From Haematobia irritans (lineage: Eukaryota; Arthropoda; Insecta; Diptera; Muscidae): a DNA stretch of 64,000 bases. Each line of letters begins with the position of its first letter. Positions within the stretch are counted from its first letter, which is position 1. Positions 23,996 through 37,200 of this stretch are shown here, piece by piece. The stretch covers positions 42,580,557 through 42,644,556 of the forward strand of contig NC_134400.1 in the NCBI RefSeq assembly GCF_050003625.1, written 5' to 3'. The notes beneath the pieces were generated by a model, which was not told where the DNA came from, searched no databases, and saw only the letters and a program-made list of their open reading frames with translations. Made by a program: the position numbers and the translations under genes.

Positions 23996-25044
23996 GGCTG
24001 TGTTGATATTGCGCCTACGGGGTTAGTATGCCACTAATATTGAGCCCATTATTAAAATATTCAATATTCTTATGTAAGAGCTACAAGTACGTATAAGTAC
24101 GATCGGCTAGTACATCAAAATTTGAAATTTGAGTAACATTGGTTAATAAATAAGGGTACTATGGCCAAATTTGGGAAAATCGAGCGATGTATTTATATGG
24201 AAGCTATATCTAAATCTGAACCAAATTGCATAATATTTTGCGGGTTTGATTAATACCACAAAAGGTTACCTTGTGCAAGATTTGAGTAAGATCAGTTAAG
24301 AAATGAGGCCTGTATGGTCAAACGTAAGGTTATTAGGGGCGAATTTTCCAAAATCGGGTGATACATATATGGGAGCTATATCTAAATTTGATCCGATTTC
24401 TTCCAAATTCAATAGCGTTCGTCCTTGTGCCCAAAAAACTCACTGTACCAAATTTCATCAAAATCGGTTAATAATTGCGACCGGAATCCTGTGAACAACA
24501 AATACATGGACAGACGGACGGACGGACGGACAACAAGCGCTAGATCGACTCAGGAGGTGATTCTGAGTCGATCGGTATATATTTTATGGGGTCCAAAATC
24601 AATATTTCTGGTAGGCACATTTTTTGGCCGATCAAACTTATTATACCCAAACCACTATGTGGTTTAGGGTATAAAAAGCATGCCCGGTTCCAAAGATTTT
24701 GTCTTTACTTTAACAGTTTGGGTATTAATTCCGAGCCAAAGAAGCGGAGAATACAAGTAAGGATACTTTAAAGACGTAATTCTCTTTTAAATTTGGGGGT
24801 TATGTACTTGCTTCTAGGAAGCAAATGTTAATTTTTCATTTTTTTAAATTTTTTTTCGTCAGTTGTTATCAAAATCCTTTAAAAACGAGTTAACGAGTTA
24901 TTTTTTTCCATATTAAGACTCGACTTCCAGTAGAAATTATGCTATGTTTCAAGTAAAAAGCGTCTTTAATATAAAGTGTTGAAAAACATGTCTTATTTTT
25001 TAACGATTTTTTGCTTTGTAGGCAAGATGCAAAAAGGAAACAAA

Positions 25045-25325
25045 TTTAAAGACAATTTTATTAATTTTAAAGAATTTTTCTTAATTATTAAAGTCACGTT
25101 GACCTTACCTCAAAAATTTTATCTTTCATGTTATGATACACATTTTTAAGTAAAATCACTTAATTATAAGGACATTACAACTTCATTCAAAAGTTTATTG
25201 CCTTTTGGACAAGAAAAAAAACTTTATTTTAGAGAAATGCGTCTTCCATGTTAAGCAAAATTTGCATTCTTATTCTAAGGACATGGAATCTTTGACTTCA
25301 CGACAATATTTTTTTCAGTGTAGAA
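25045..25325. repeat. Family N repeat, copy 2
   Basis: Direct partner of 21190-21470. Its right edge ATTTTTTTCAGTG followed by TA is of the CACTGAAAAAA type. Confidence 0.55.
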
Positions 25326-25799
25326 AACTAAAAAATTAAATATAAATAAGATCGTTTAATTGCATTTATTTGACGTTCATTACAAACATCTTTGTAGTAA
25401 TACGGGATGAAATTGATCGAAAGTACTATTGTTACTTTTACAACACATACTAGATATATATTTTGACATTTGCCGTTTTTGAAAACAATTACTAAAAACA
25501 CGTTGTGTTTTCCCCAATGTACGTATGTACAAAAATACATATCGTACATTTTAAACGTTTACTCACACTACGCTAAGTACTAGCTAAATTTGAAATTACC
25601 TACACAGTGTAATTTCAAAGTTACACATTTCATTCAAGTAATATTTTATTCGGAGCGGAGCGGTTTTTCATTTGGAAACCGCTCCGCTCCCGCTCCGCTC
25701 CGGATTTTAGAAATGCCGCTCCCGCTCCGCTCCCGCTCCGGCAAAAAAAGGGCTTGCTCCGCTCCGCTCCACGCTCCGCTCCGGATCCCTGATTTAAAC

Positions 25800-26410
25800 A
25801 AACCAAAACGATTTTTCCACGTTTAAAAAGAATTGACTTTCGACTTTTGCCCTAATGGATTTTCACTTCACTACTTTCATTTTGTTTGATGAGTTCTCCA
25901 CATAAAAGGAACTTCCTCCATCACATCAATTCAAGTTCGACTTTTCGATTTTTCGTCAAAATTCTATTAAACGATTTTGGCCAAAGACTGAATTATTGTC
26001 ATACGTTACCAATGGTATGGCATAGTTAGTATACCTTTATCTCAGAATGGAGGGTATAAAAACACACGGAGATTTGTTTGTTTGTTTTACCAGAGTGGAA
26101 GACAAGCCGACATTAGAAGGATGATGATGCATCTTTGTTGACCCATATACATTTGTAGGGAGAATGTCGATTTTTGGCGTCGGTAGGCGAACAATTGTTT
26201 ACGTGTATTTCTTATGGGAAGACTAATGGTGTTTTCTTGTCTGAAAAAAACACTGTTTACATTTTGCTCGCATAAGCAGCGTTGCCCCAACGAAATTTTA
26301 TTTTGGACCAAAATTTTTCCAAAATCGGACGAAAATTCGTATCAGCCGACCATTTTTCCAAATTTAAGAAAACAAATATTTAAAAATTAGTATTTAGTTA
26401 GTTGTACATA
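25800..26410. other. Unassigned stretch with small repeat fragments
   Basis: GGCGTCGGTAGGCGAACAAT (26175-26195) resembles family K. 26300-26345 has GGACCAAA/AATCGGACG motifs of family M. No gene. Confidence 0.35.
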
Positions 26411-26418
26411 TCCGTAGC

Positions 26419-27499
26419 CATTAGCGTAGCTAGACAATTTTCCTAGGGGGGCCATAGCCCCCCTAGCTAAAAATTTATAGACCGAACTTATAGGCTCAAT
26501 TAATGTTTTATTTCATAAAATTGAATAAAAATTAGACATCAAAATAACTCGACAATTAATTTATAATAAAGCAACTAAAAGTAGTTCCACACTTTTCCCA
26601 GCAAAAAAATTGTGAGTTGTTTTAAAGGCACAACTTTAAAAGTACTTCCAAAAATGTCCTCAATTATTTTAACTACACAGGAAGTTTTTTTACTTCATTT
26701 TTTTCATATTTTAATGTGTAATTTTTTGTTTTCTTTTTTTCAAATAGTTTAAAAAAAGAGTAAGAATAAATAAATTGGTACAAATTATTTAAATTTTGCC
26801 ACAAAACTGCTAAATCCATTATAGAAAAATCGATAATTTTGGAAATTATTCGAGGAAAAACGTTTCAAAGAAGCGTCAGAATGCATTAAAAATCATAAAA
26901 ACAATATAAAAATTATTTATTTGGGAAAATATCCCAAAATTTTTTAATTCACATTTAAAACACTGAATTCGGATCTCACCTTAAGAAGTGATGCAAATTC
27001 ATTGCAACGGCTGTTGAAACGGTGGACATTTGTCCTATGACAAGCTCATATTACATTCATTGCTTCTCCGCCAATTTTGCACCACTTCTAGACCCAAAAA
27101 GAACATTTTCACTACTTTTTTGGCAAAGCATTTTCGCAGCAATATTAAGATATTAATTTATGAAAGAATAGTTTTAATATCAATTACTATTTTTTTTAAT
27201 TAAATTGACTAAACTAAATCAATCATAAGTTCAACCACAGCTTTATTTCATAAATATCTGACTTCAAACATTGCCATCGGCAACTGCTACCACAACCCAA
27301 GTAATTCGATTGTTCATGAAAGTCTTTAGCGGAACTTTGTGCGATTGTATATACTTGTCTAATTTTTATAAAAATTAAAAAAACTATTGACATTTATTGA
27401 AAAATGGAAAATCATAAATAGAGTTTCAAATTCTGGGGGGGGCTAAAATTTTTCTGGGGGGGTCTAAGCCCCCTCCCCAGAGGCCTACCTACGCTTATG
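26419..27499 (+). mobile_element. Family J element with 8-bp duplication (copy J1)
   Basis: 1081 bp. Perfect flank duplication TCCGTAGC (26411-26418, 27500-27507). Ends CATTAGCGTAGCTAGAC and, in reverse, CATAAGCGTAGGTAGGC. Just inside lie G/C runs (TAGGGGGGCC; GGGGGGGTCTAAGCCCCC). An 8-bp duplication fits hAT or P-type transposition. No transposase inside. Confidence 0.85.
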
Positions 27500-27550
27500 T
27501 CCGTAGCACGTGTTATTAATATCCATCAAACAATTACCCTATTTCTATGG

Positions 27551-30432
27551 GATTTTTATACCCTGATCCACACTGTGGAACAGGGTATTATAAGTTAGTG
27601 CATATGTTTGCAACACCCAGAAGGAGACGAGATAGACACATGGTGTCTTTGGCAAAAATGGTAAGGGTGGGCTCCTTAGTCGATATAGCGATGTCCGTCT
27701 GTCCGTGAACACATTTTTGTAATCAAAGTCTAGGTCGCAGTTTTAGCGACTTCAAATTTGGCACAAGTATGTGTTTTGGCTCAGAATAGATCCCTATTGA
27801 TTTTGGAAGAAATCGGTTCAGATTTAGATATAGCTCCCATTTATATATTTCGCCCGATATGGACTTATACGGCCCCAGAAGCCAGAGTTTTACTCTAATT
27901 TACTGAAAATTTTGCACAAGAAGAACAATTAGTACTGTAGTCAAGTGTGCCAAATTTTATTGAAATCGGTTCAGATTTAAATATAGCTCCCATATATATC
28001 TTTCGTCCGATATGGACTAATACGGTCCCAGAAGCCAGAGTTTTACCCCAATTTGGTTGAAATTTTGCACAGGGAGTAGAATTAGCATTGTCGCTATGCG
28101 TGCCAAATTTTGTTGAAATCGGTTCAGATTTAGATATAGCTCCCATATATAGCTTTCGCCCGATTTACACTCATATGACCACAGAGGCTAATTTTTTGCT
28201 CCGATTTAGTTGAAATTTAGCACAGGAAGTAGAATTAACATTGTAACTATGCGTGCAAAATTTGGTTGAAATCGGTTCAGATTTAGATATAGCTCCCATA
28301 TATATCTTTCGCCCGATATGGACTAATACGGTCCCAGAAGCCAGAGTTTTACCCCAATTTGGTTGAAATTTTGCACAGGGAATAGAATTAGCATTGTAGC
28401 TATGCGTGCCAAATTTTGTTGAAATCGGTTCAGATTTAGATATAGCTCCCATATATAGCTTTCGCCCGATTTACACTCATATGACCACAGAGGCTAATTT
28501 TTAGCTGCGATTTAGTTGAAATTTAGCACAGGAAGTAGAATTAACATTGTAACTATGCGTGCAAAATTTGGTTGAAATCGGTTCAGATTTAGATATAGCT
28601 CCCATATATATCTTTCGCCCGATATGGACTAATACGGTCCCAGAAGCCAGAGTTTTACCCCAATTTGGTTGAAATTTTGCACAGGGAATAGAATTAGCAT
28701 TGTAGCTATGCGTGCCAAATTTTGTTGAAATCGGTTCAGATTTAGATATAGCTCCCATATATAGCTTTCGCCCGATTTACACTCATATGACCACAGAGGC
28801 TAATTTTTAGCTGCGATTTAGTTGAAATTTAGCACAGGAAGTAGAATTAACATTGTAACTATGCGTGCCAAATTTTATTGAAATCGGTTCAGATTTAAAT
28901 ATAGCTCCCATATATATCTTTCGTCCGATATGGACTAATACGGTCCCAGAAGCCAGAGTTTTACCCCAATTTGGTTGAAATTTTGCACAGGGAGTAGAAT
29001 TAGCATTGTAGCTATGCGTGCCAAATTTTGTTGAAATCGGTTCAGATTTAGATATAGCTCCCATATATAGCTTTCGCCCGATTTACACTCATATGACCAC
29101 AGAGGCTAATTTTTAGCTGCGATTTAGTTGAAATTTAGCACAGGAAGTAGAATTAACATTGTAACTATGCGTGCCAAATTTTATTGAAATCGGTTCAGAT
29201 TTAAATATAGCTCCCATATATATCTTTCGTCCGATATGGACTAATACGGTCCCAGAAGCCAGAGTTTTACCCCAATTTGGTTGAAATTTTGCACAGGGAG
29301 TAGAATTAGCATTGTAGCTATGCGTGCCAAATTTTGTTGAAATCGGTTCAGATTTAGATATAGCTCCCATATATAGCTTTCGCCCGATTTACACTCATAT
29401 GACCACAGAGGCTAATTTTTTGCTCCGATTTAGTTTAAATTTAGCACAGGAAGTAGAATTAACATTGTAACTATGCGTGCAAAATTTGGTTGAAATCGGT
29501 TCAGATTTAGATATAGCTCCCATATATATCTTTCGCCCGATATGGACTAATACGGTCCCAGAAGCCAGAGTTTTACCCCAATTTGGTTGAAATTTTGCAC
29601 AGGGAATAGAATTAGCATTGTAGCTATGCGTGCCAAATTTTGTTGAAATCGGTTCAGATTTAGATATAGCTCCCATATATAGCTTTCGCCCGATTTACAC
29701 TCATATGACCACAGAGGCTAATTTTTAGCTGCGATTTAGTTGAAATTTAGCACAGGAAGTAGAATTAACATTGTAGCTATGCGTGCAAAATTTGGTTGAA
29801 ATCGGTTCAGATTTAGATATAGCTGCCATATATAGCTTTCTCCCGATTTACACTCATATGACCACAGAGGCCAATTTTTAACTCCGATTTGGTTGAAATT
29901 TTGCACAGGGAGTAGAATTAGCATTGTTGCTATGCGTGCCAAATTTGGTTGACATCGGTTCAGATTTAGATATAGCTCCCATATATATATATTTTTCTGA
30001 TTTGGACAAAAATGATCAAAATACTAACATTTTCCTTGTAAAATCGCCACTGCTTAGTCGAAAAGTTGTAAAAATGACTCTAATTTTCCTAAACTTCTAA
30101 TACATATATATCGAGCGATAAATCATAAATAAACTTTTTCAAAGTTTCCTTTAAATTGCTTCAGATTTAAACGTTCCCCATATTTTTTTACTAACATTGT
30201 GTTCCACCCTAGTGTATTAGCCGACTTAAATTTTGAGTCTATAGATTTTGTAGAAGTCTATCAAATTCTTCCAGATCGAGTGATATTTAAATGTATGTAT
30301 TTGGGACAAACCTTTATATGTAGCCCCCAACACATTTGACGGATGTGATATGGTATCGAAAATTTAGATCTACAAAGTGGTGCAGGGTATAATATAGTCG
30401 GCACCGCCCGACTTTAGACTTTCCTTACTTGT
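27551..30432 (+). mobile_element. Family B tandem-repeat element (copy B2), 2.9 kb
   Basis: Starts TTTTTATACCCTGATCCACA. Then AGTCGATATAGCGATGTCCG and about 14-16 units of 153 bp (each with CGGTTCAGATTTAGATATAG and TAGAATTARCATTGTARCTA), paired into 306-bp doublets between 28171 and 29680. Then a unique tail, and it ends with the hairpin GTCGGCACCGCCCGAC and ACTTTCCTTACTTGTTTTTT. The frames of 85-93 codons seen in each doublet are by-products of a period divisible by three. Confidence 0.85.
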
Positions 30433-30835
30433 TTTTTTTTTAATTTTATTTCTGTACAAAATGTTTGCAAAATTTTATTTTTATAGAAAATTTCGTTAAG
30501 ATGTTATTTCTAAGAAAATTTTGTCAAAATTTAATTTCTATAGGAAATTTGGCAAAATTCCATTTCTATAAAAAATTTTATCAAAATTCCATTTCTATAA
30601 GAAATTTTTATTCTATAGAAAATTTTGTCAAAATTTTATTTTCATAGAAAATGTTTCCAATATTTTATTTTTATACAAGTTTGGGAAATTTTATTTCCAT
30701 AGAAAATTTTTGCAAATTTTTATTTCTATAGAAAATTTCGTTACGATTTTTTTCCCAAAATTTTATTTCTATAGAAAATTTTCTCCAAATTTTGGTTCTA
30801 CAGGAAATTGTGCCAAAAATTTGATTTCGATTGAA
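30433..30835 (+). repeat. 29-bp satellite segment
   Basis: Degenerate ATTTCTATAGAAAA-type units directly after the end of B2. Confidence 0.8.
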
Positions 30836-31768
30836 ATCCAATTTGATGAAAATGGGCCAAAATCAACAAAATTCATTTGGTCCGACCATCGGACCAAATT
30901 TAAAAATTAATAATTTTTTAGACCAATTTTGATCCGATCGGACCAAAATGGCAATCCTACCCATAAGAAATATATGGTAAAACTGCATTATCGACACATA
31001 CACCCAGCTACCAGAGAGTTTTAAGAAAACAAGAGGACGAAATTTCTCTTCTTCAAAAACAACAAATGTCAACCGTATAGATCAAAGATTATAGAAGAGG
31101 AAGATAGGAGATTGGCTACTGAGCACATCAAACCATTTACCACATTAGTTTAATACTCGAACCAAACGCGTATACGACAAGTATACGACAAGAGCACGAA
31201 ATAAATTTCCATAAAAGGGAAAATGTAATTTTTTTTGTTGTTGCCCAAAATTTAACATTGTTTCATTAAGAAAATTAAATTTTTCATTTAAAAAATAAAA
31301 ACGAAAAACAGCTAAAAGATTACAAACATGTATTAAACTAATCTGGTAAATGCAACATTTGGTATGACGCAAGCCAATCTCCCATCTTCCTCTTTTATTA
31401 TCTTTGGTATAGATGTCATAAGGCCGGCAGAGAACTGAACTGGGTGACGCCGACGCAAACTGTATGATATTTGAGAGAAGCGCCGACAAAAACTGCATGA
31501 CATTAGATACATTTCCTCATGACTGCCACCTACTGTCGCAGTTTCGCTTGACAGTTTTTTTTATCACAATGGACTGAATAGTCTAAGTGAGCCTGAAACT
31601 GAATCGGGCTGCCACATTAACTTTAACCTAAATGTGATATTTTAAGGATTCGATGTGCCTTTTTAAGCCTCTTCTAAAAAATACGATTTTCATGTAAGTC
31701 TTAGACTCCTGATTTATTATAATGAACAGATTTCGAGCAATCCCCAAGAAAACATGTCCCCAACGTGG
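30836..31768. other. Unassigned; M repeat and a SINE 3' fragment
   Basis: 30860-30950 matches 21500-21615 (GGTCCGACCATCGGACCAAA). 31560-31632 is the SINE 3' part (ATCACAATGGACTGAATAGT, GGGCTGCCACAT). 31370-31500 partly resembles 11240-11300. No gene recognised. Confidence 0.4.
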
Positions 31769-31776
31769 GGGAAATT

Positions 31777-33028
31777 CATAAGCGTAGGAAGGCCTCTGGG
31801 GAGGGGGCTTAGACCCCCCAGAAAAAATTTAGCCCCCCCCAGAATTTGAAAACATATTTACGATTTTACATTTTTATAAAAATTAAACAAGTATATACAA
31901 CCGCACAAAGTTCCGCTAAAGACTTTCATGCACAATCGAATTACTTGGGTTGTGGTAGCAGTTGCCGATGGCAATGTTTGAAGTCTGATATTTATGAAAT
32001 AGAGCTGTGATTGAACTTATGGTTTAGTTGAATAACTAACAGCCTGTTTCTGTATGTCGAACGAGTTCAATCGATCGACTGAAATGCATAGAAACAGCTG
32101 TTTTTTGGTTATAAATTCAGCTGTTTGTTTCCATTTTAGTCGATCCACAGAGCTCCTTCGACATACATAAACAGGCTGTAAAGCTCCTTTATTATATTGT
32201 TTAGTCTGGTTTAGTCATCTTAATTAAAAAATAGTAATTGGTATTAAAACTATTCTTTCATAAATTAATATCTTAATAATGCTGCAAAAAAGCGTAGCCA
32301 AAAAAGAAGTGAACATTTTCTTTTTGGGTCCGGAAGTGGTGCAAAATTGGCGGAGAAGCGATGAATGTAATAGGAACTCGTCATAGAACGAATGTCCACC
32401 GTTTCAACAGCCGTTGCAATAAATTTGCATCACTTCTTACGGTGTGATCCATATCGTTGTGTGATATTTTCCCAAATAAATAATTTTTATTTATTCGTTT
32501 TTTATTTGATTTTTGGTCGAACTTTTGTTAGAATTATATAAATATTTATAAAGACCTCGAGCTTAAAGAAACATTAATTTATAATAATTTTTATATTTTT
32601 TATGATTTTTAATGCATTCTAACGCTTGTTTCAATATTTTCAAAAATTATCGATTTTTCTATAATGGATTTAGCATTTTTGTGGCAAAATTTGAATAATT
32701 TTTACCATTTTATTTATTCTTACTCTTTTTTTAAACTATTTAAAAAAAGAAAACAAAAATTGCGCATTAAAATATGAAAAAAACTGAACTAAAAACTTCC
32801 TGTGCAGTTAATATAATTAACTTCTTTGTGAGGACATTTTTGGAAGTGCTTTTAAAGTTGTGCCTTTAATAAAAATCCCAATTTTTTTTGCTGGGAAAAG
32901 TGTGGAACTACTTTTAGTTGCTTTATTATATAATTTTGATGTCTATTTTTGTATATAAGTTCAGCCTACAAATTTTTAGCTAGGGGGGCTATAGCCCCCC
33001 CTAGGAAAATTGTCTAGCTACGCTAATG
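31777..33028 (-). mobile_element. Family J element (copy J2), inverted relative to J1
   Basis: 1252 bp with perfect 8-bp duplication GGGAAATT (31769-31776, 33029-33036). Same ends and internal blocks as J1 in reverse. It is longer because of a nested MITE at 32039-32179. Confidence 0.87.
32039..32179. mobile_element. Short palindromic MITE inside J2
   Basis: Ends ACAGCCTGTTTCTGTATGTC and, in reverse, ACAGCCTGTTTATGTATGTC. About 140 bp, absent from J1. Confidence 0.8.
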
Positions 33029-33244
33029 GGGAAATTCTAATACTGGCAACACCATATTCTCCTTACAATAGCGCTGCTCGTGTACCCGATATTTTTTGAT
33101 AATTATCACAAATTTCTTCCGGAAGTCCAAAAAGCCAGAAAAGAGAACCGACAGAAAAAATATGGAAATTAATTAATAAGGAAAGTAATTGATCCAATTA
33201 ATTTTTTAATTGAAATATCTTCAATCACGTAAATGATAATATCA

Positions 33245-35991
33245 AACAAGTATATACGGCCGTAAGTTCGGCCAGGCCGAAGCTAATGTACCCTCCACCA
33301 TGGATTGCGTAGAAATTTCTACTGAAGACTGGCATCCACAATGGAATTACTTGGGTTGCGGTACCACTTGCCAATGGCAAGGTATCTTAAAACTTCCTAA
33401 CACCGTTTTCTAGATTGCAAGGTAGTCTATACTTGGTATATATTAAACTAAAATAGGCCGATTAAATACATATATAATTAAGTTTGACAAAATTTTCTAT
33501 AGAAAAAAAATTTTGACAAAATAAAATTTTAACAACATTTTCTATAGAAGTAAAATTTGGACAAAATTTTCGATAGAATTAAAATTTTGACAACATTTTC
33601 TATAGAAAAAAAATTTTGACAAAATATTCTATAGAAATAAAATTTTGACTAAATTTTGTATAGAAATAAAATTTGACAAAATTTTCTATACGAATAAAAT
33701 CTTGAAAACATTTTCTATAGAAATAAAATGTTGACAAATTTTTCTATAGAAATAAAATTTTGGTAGATTATTTTTGGCTCGAGTGGCAACCAAGATTATG
33801 GACCGACATGGACCAATTTTTGTGTGATTGGGGATCGGCTATATATAACTATAGACCGATATGTATCAATTTTGACATGGTTATTAGCGGTCATATACAA
33901 ACATATTTTGCTTCAAGCATATACATTTTTGGGTATTGCCCAAACATTTATATGTTTGATCTCTTCTAATATATAATATGTTTGAAAGCATATTGGTCTA
34001 AACAATATATGTTTGGGTAGTCCAAGTTCCAAACATTTTGTATTTTTGCATCCAAATTCAATAATGTTGTCTTCCAAAAAACAATATGTTATTATGTGAA
34101 CATATAATATGTTTGGAAGCATTTTGCACCCAAAAATATTATATTTTTAAAAAAATTCTCCCAAACAATATTGTGCTCAAAATTTTATTTATTTATTTAT
34201 ATATTTACAATCATAATGAATTATGAAAATAAACAGGTAATATAGGTGCTAACAATATAGGTTTTCGACCTGAATGCTCAAAATGTTGTTTCTGCCTAAT
34301 TGTATATTCCCCCACATCTTTCTCACTTCCACGAGATTTTTTAGTTCTTAGCACCTTTTTCTGTAATACAAACATTGTAGAAGAAATTATTCAATTTTAT
34401 GATTTTTTTATTTTAATTTTACCTTTTGCCGGACGGGGATTCGAACAGCGGACCACACAGTTTGTAAGGATCAAAGAAGTAGCTGATCAATTGCCCAAGG
34501 AAAAATAAAATGTTAATTTTGTAATAACAAGCAACAACCACCAACTTAATTCAATATCGCTCCCTGTTAAATAGCCCTCCAAGCTACTAAACACATATAT
34601 GTTTATAGGCTATTTCTAAATTAATATATGTTTGCATCCAAGCATATTATATTTACAAACATTTTATGTCCCAAACATAATATGTTCTAACATATTAACA
34701 TATATGTCCCAAACATGTTATGCTAGTTTATGAACATTATATGCTTGCACTCAAAAATATTGTGTTTAAAAATTTGTGTTCCAAACATATAATGTTTATA
34801 GCCAAACATATGAAAAACAGTCTTTTTCATCCGTGTACTAACACCACGTTCCAAATTTCAACCGGATCGGATGAATTTTGCTCTACCAAGAAGTTTCGGA
34901 GGTCAAATCTAGGGATCGATTTATATGGGGGCAATATATAATTATGGACCGATAAGGACTAATTCTTGCGTGTTTGTTAGAGACCACGTATTACCACCAC
35001 GTTCCAAATTTCAACCGGATCGGATGAATTTTGCTCCTGAAAAAGGCTCCAGAGGTCAAATCTGGGGATCGGTTTATATGGGGCCTATATATAATTATGG
35101 ACCGATATGGACCAATTTTTGCATGGTTGTTAGAGAACATATACCAACACCATGTACCAAATTTCAACTGGATCGGATGAATTTTGCTCCTCTAAGAGGC
35201 TCCGAAGGTGAAATCTAGGGATCGGTTTATATGGGGGCTATATATATATTTATGGACCGATATGGACCAATTTTTGCATGGTTGTTAGAGATGATATACT
35301 AATACCATGTACTAAATTTCAGCCGGATGAGATGAAATTAGCTTCTCTTAGAGGCTCCGAAGGTAAAATCTGGGGATCGGTTTATATGGGGGCTATATAT
35401 AATTATGGACCGATATGGACCAATTTTTGCATGGTTGTTAGAGAACATATACCAACACCATGTACCAAATTTCAACCGGATCGGATGAATTTTGGTCCTC
35501 TAAGAGGCTCCGAAGGTAAAATCTGGGGATCGGTTTATATGGGGGCTACATACATATAATTATGGACCGATATGGACCAATTTTTGCACGATTGTTAGAG
35601 ACGATATACTAATACCATGTACCAAATTTCAGCCAGATCGGATACAATATGCTACTCTTAGAGGCTCCGCAAGCCAAATCTGGGGGTCCGTTTATATGGG
35701 GTCTATACGTAAAAGTGGACCGATATGACCCATTTGCAATACCATCCGACCTACTTCAATAACAACTACTTGTGCCAAGTTTCAAGTTTATAGCTTAATT
35801 CGTTCGGAATTTAGCGTGATTTCAACAGACGGACGGACGAACGGACGGACGGACTTGCTTAGATCGACTCAGAATTTCACCACGACCCAGAATATATATA
35901 CTTTATGGGGTCTTAGAGCAATATTTCGATGTGTTACAAACGGAATGACAAAGTTAATATACCCCCATCCTATGGTGGAGGGTATAAAAAA
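33245..35991 (-). mobile_element. Family A tandem-repeat element (copy A2)
   Basis: Reverse orientation: CAAGTATATACGGCCGTAAG and hairpin TTCGGCCAGGCCGAA at the left, 29-bp units (33480-33770), ~153-bp units (ATAATTATGGACCGATATGG), GGACGGACGGACGG near 35830, and GGTGGAGGGTATAAAAA at the right. Contains G1. Inserted in E1 at an A/T-only site. Confidence 0.8.
33898..34835 (-). mobile_element. Family G element (copy G1), 938 bp, TA-flanked
   Basis: Rich in CAAACATAT/ATATGTTTG motifs. On the minus strand it starts CACGGATGAAAAAGACTG and ends CAAAATATGTTTG. TA is duplicated (33896-33897, 34836-34837), so removal restores the A unit sequence. It contains a tRNA-like segment of family L (34310-34500). 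Confidence 0.75.
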
Positions 35992-36488
35992 TTTAATTGA
36001 TTTGATTAGAAAATATCAATAAAATTTTTAATTGACACAATTAAAGATATAATTGATGTTGATTGCAAAAAACAATAAGCTTTATAAATAATTCAATCCA
36101 AGTTTTTTTATGTCTATTAGAAAACTCAATCAGTTTTTTAATTAATTTAATTATTTAGTTAAACTTCTATCAAATTTCCAATTAACTTTTTAATTGAATC
36201 AATTAAACAACTTTGTGTTTTCATTTTGATTAAAAATTGTACCAATTAACTTTCTTATTGAAAATTTAAAAACAAATTAATAAGTTTTTAAGTGACTAAG
36301 TCAGTTTCCGAGTTTGATTAAAAAGTTAATTTTATAAATTATTTTTTAATTAAAACATTTCACTCATTGACCTAAATAACTTAATGTTTCAAGTTTGATT
36401 AATTATATCAATTATTTTTTAATTGAAAATTTTTTCAGCTTCAATTAACTTTTTAATTGGAAATATTTTGGTATTATTTTTTCTGTGA

Positions 36489-37147
36489 AGGAAGAGATCA
36501 CATTTGACATTTGTGAAATAGAGAAGTTGCAAGTTTTTGTTGGAGGTTTTTTTCACAGTAAGAACTTGCAGGTGTTAGTACTTAACCCATTACACACCAA
36601 CAAAAAAAACATAACAAAAAAACAAAAAAGAAACGTTGCCTAATTTCATTAATAAACAAAGTTCTGCGAGATTTAATGTTGCCAATTTTCTGTACTCAAG
36701 CGAGTACAATGGCAGGGAATGGGTTAATTTCGATCTGCTTTTTTAGTGTATCTGCTTTTGGTGTATATTTATACAAAAAAAAATTAATATATTTATTTTT
36801 TTCATTTTGCTAATTTCAGCAAAGGGAGTAAAATCCAGTTTTACTCTCTTGGATATTTTTTTTAATTGATAATTTTTCTTGATTTGACAAGATTTTCAAA
36901 AATTTTAATAGTCGATTAATCGTTTTAAAGACTAAAAAATTCGAAATCGAGTTTTTTTTAACAATAAATTGATTATGATTTTATCTTGAAATAAAATGAC
37001 AACAAATAATAAATGGAAAATAAAAATGCAAATAATTTTGGATCTAAGACCTGGTAATGTATTTAAGCTATTAAACTTTAACTACTAACATTTGTTGTAT
37101 TCTAATAAAAGCAAAAATAAAATAATATATATATTTCCATTAGCGAT
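36489..37147. other. 3' flank of Dnai2
   Basis: AT-rich, no repeat family recognised; probably includes the Dnai2 3' untranslated region on the minus strand. No clear poly(A) signal could be chosen. Confidence 0.35.
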
Positions 37148-37200
37148 CTAAGCCTTTGATGTGCTATCTGCCTCTGATACTTCAGTTTCTTCCATATCCT
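37148..37200 (-). CDS. Dnai2: Dnai2 exon 5 (acidic C-terminus, tentative)
   Basis: 53 bp after a good acceptor (TTCATTACAG, ending 37201). With the phase-1 donor of exon 4 it encodes [16 protein letters not shown] and a TAG stop at 37150-37148. An acidic Glu-rich end fits DNAI2 family tails. The alternative is termination inside exon 4. Confidence 0.6.

Larger units (their letters stand above)
21971..24678 (+). mobile_element. Family D element (copy D2) with nested insertions
   Basis: Begins ACAAGTAAGTAAAG and the hairpin GTCGGGCGGGGCCGAC, then TATCATACCCTAAACCACC. After two insertions (22059-23190, 23297-23995) the D units resume (AAATCGGGTGATACATATAT at 24352). It ends AACCACTATGTGGTTTAGGG and TATAAAAA. 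Confidence 0.7.
33150..36488. mobile_element. Family E AT-rich MITE (copy E1), split by an A element
   Basis: Rich in AATTAATT and TTTTTAATTGAA; ends GACAGAAAAAATAT and, in reverse, CACAGAAAAAATAAT. The E sequence lies at 33150-33244 and 35992-36488. Family A copy A2 occupies the gap. Confidence 0.65.

Noticed and set aside
28171..29676. Series of 85-93-codon minus-strand frames
   Set aside because: Same artefact in family B; regularly spaced by the 306-bp doublet and bounded by stops in each unit.
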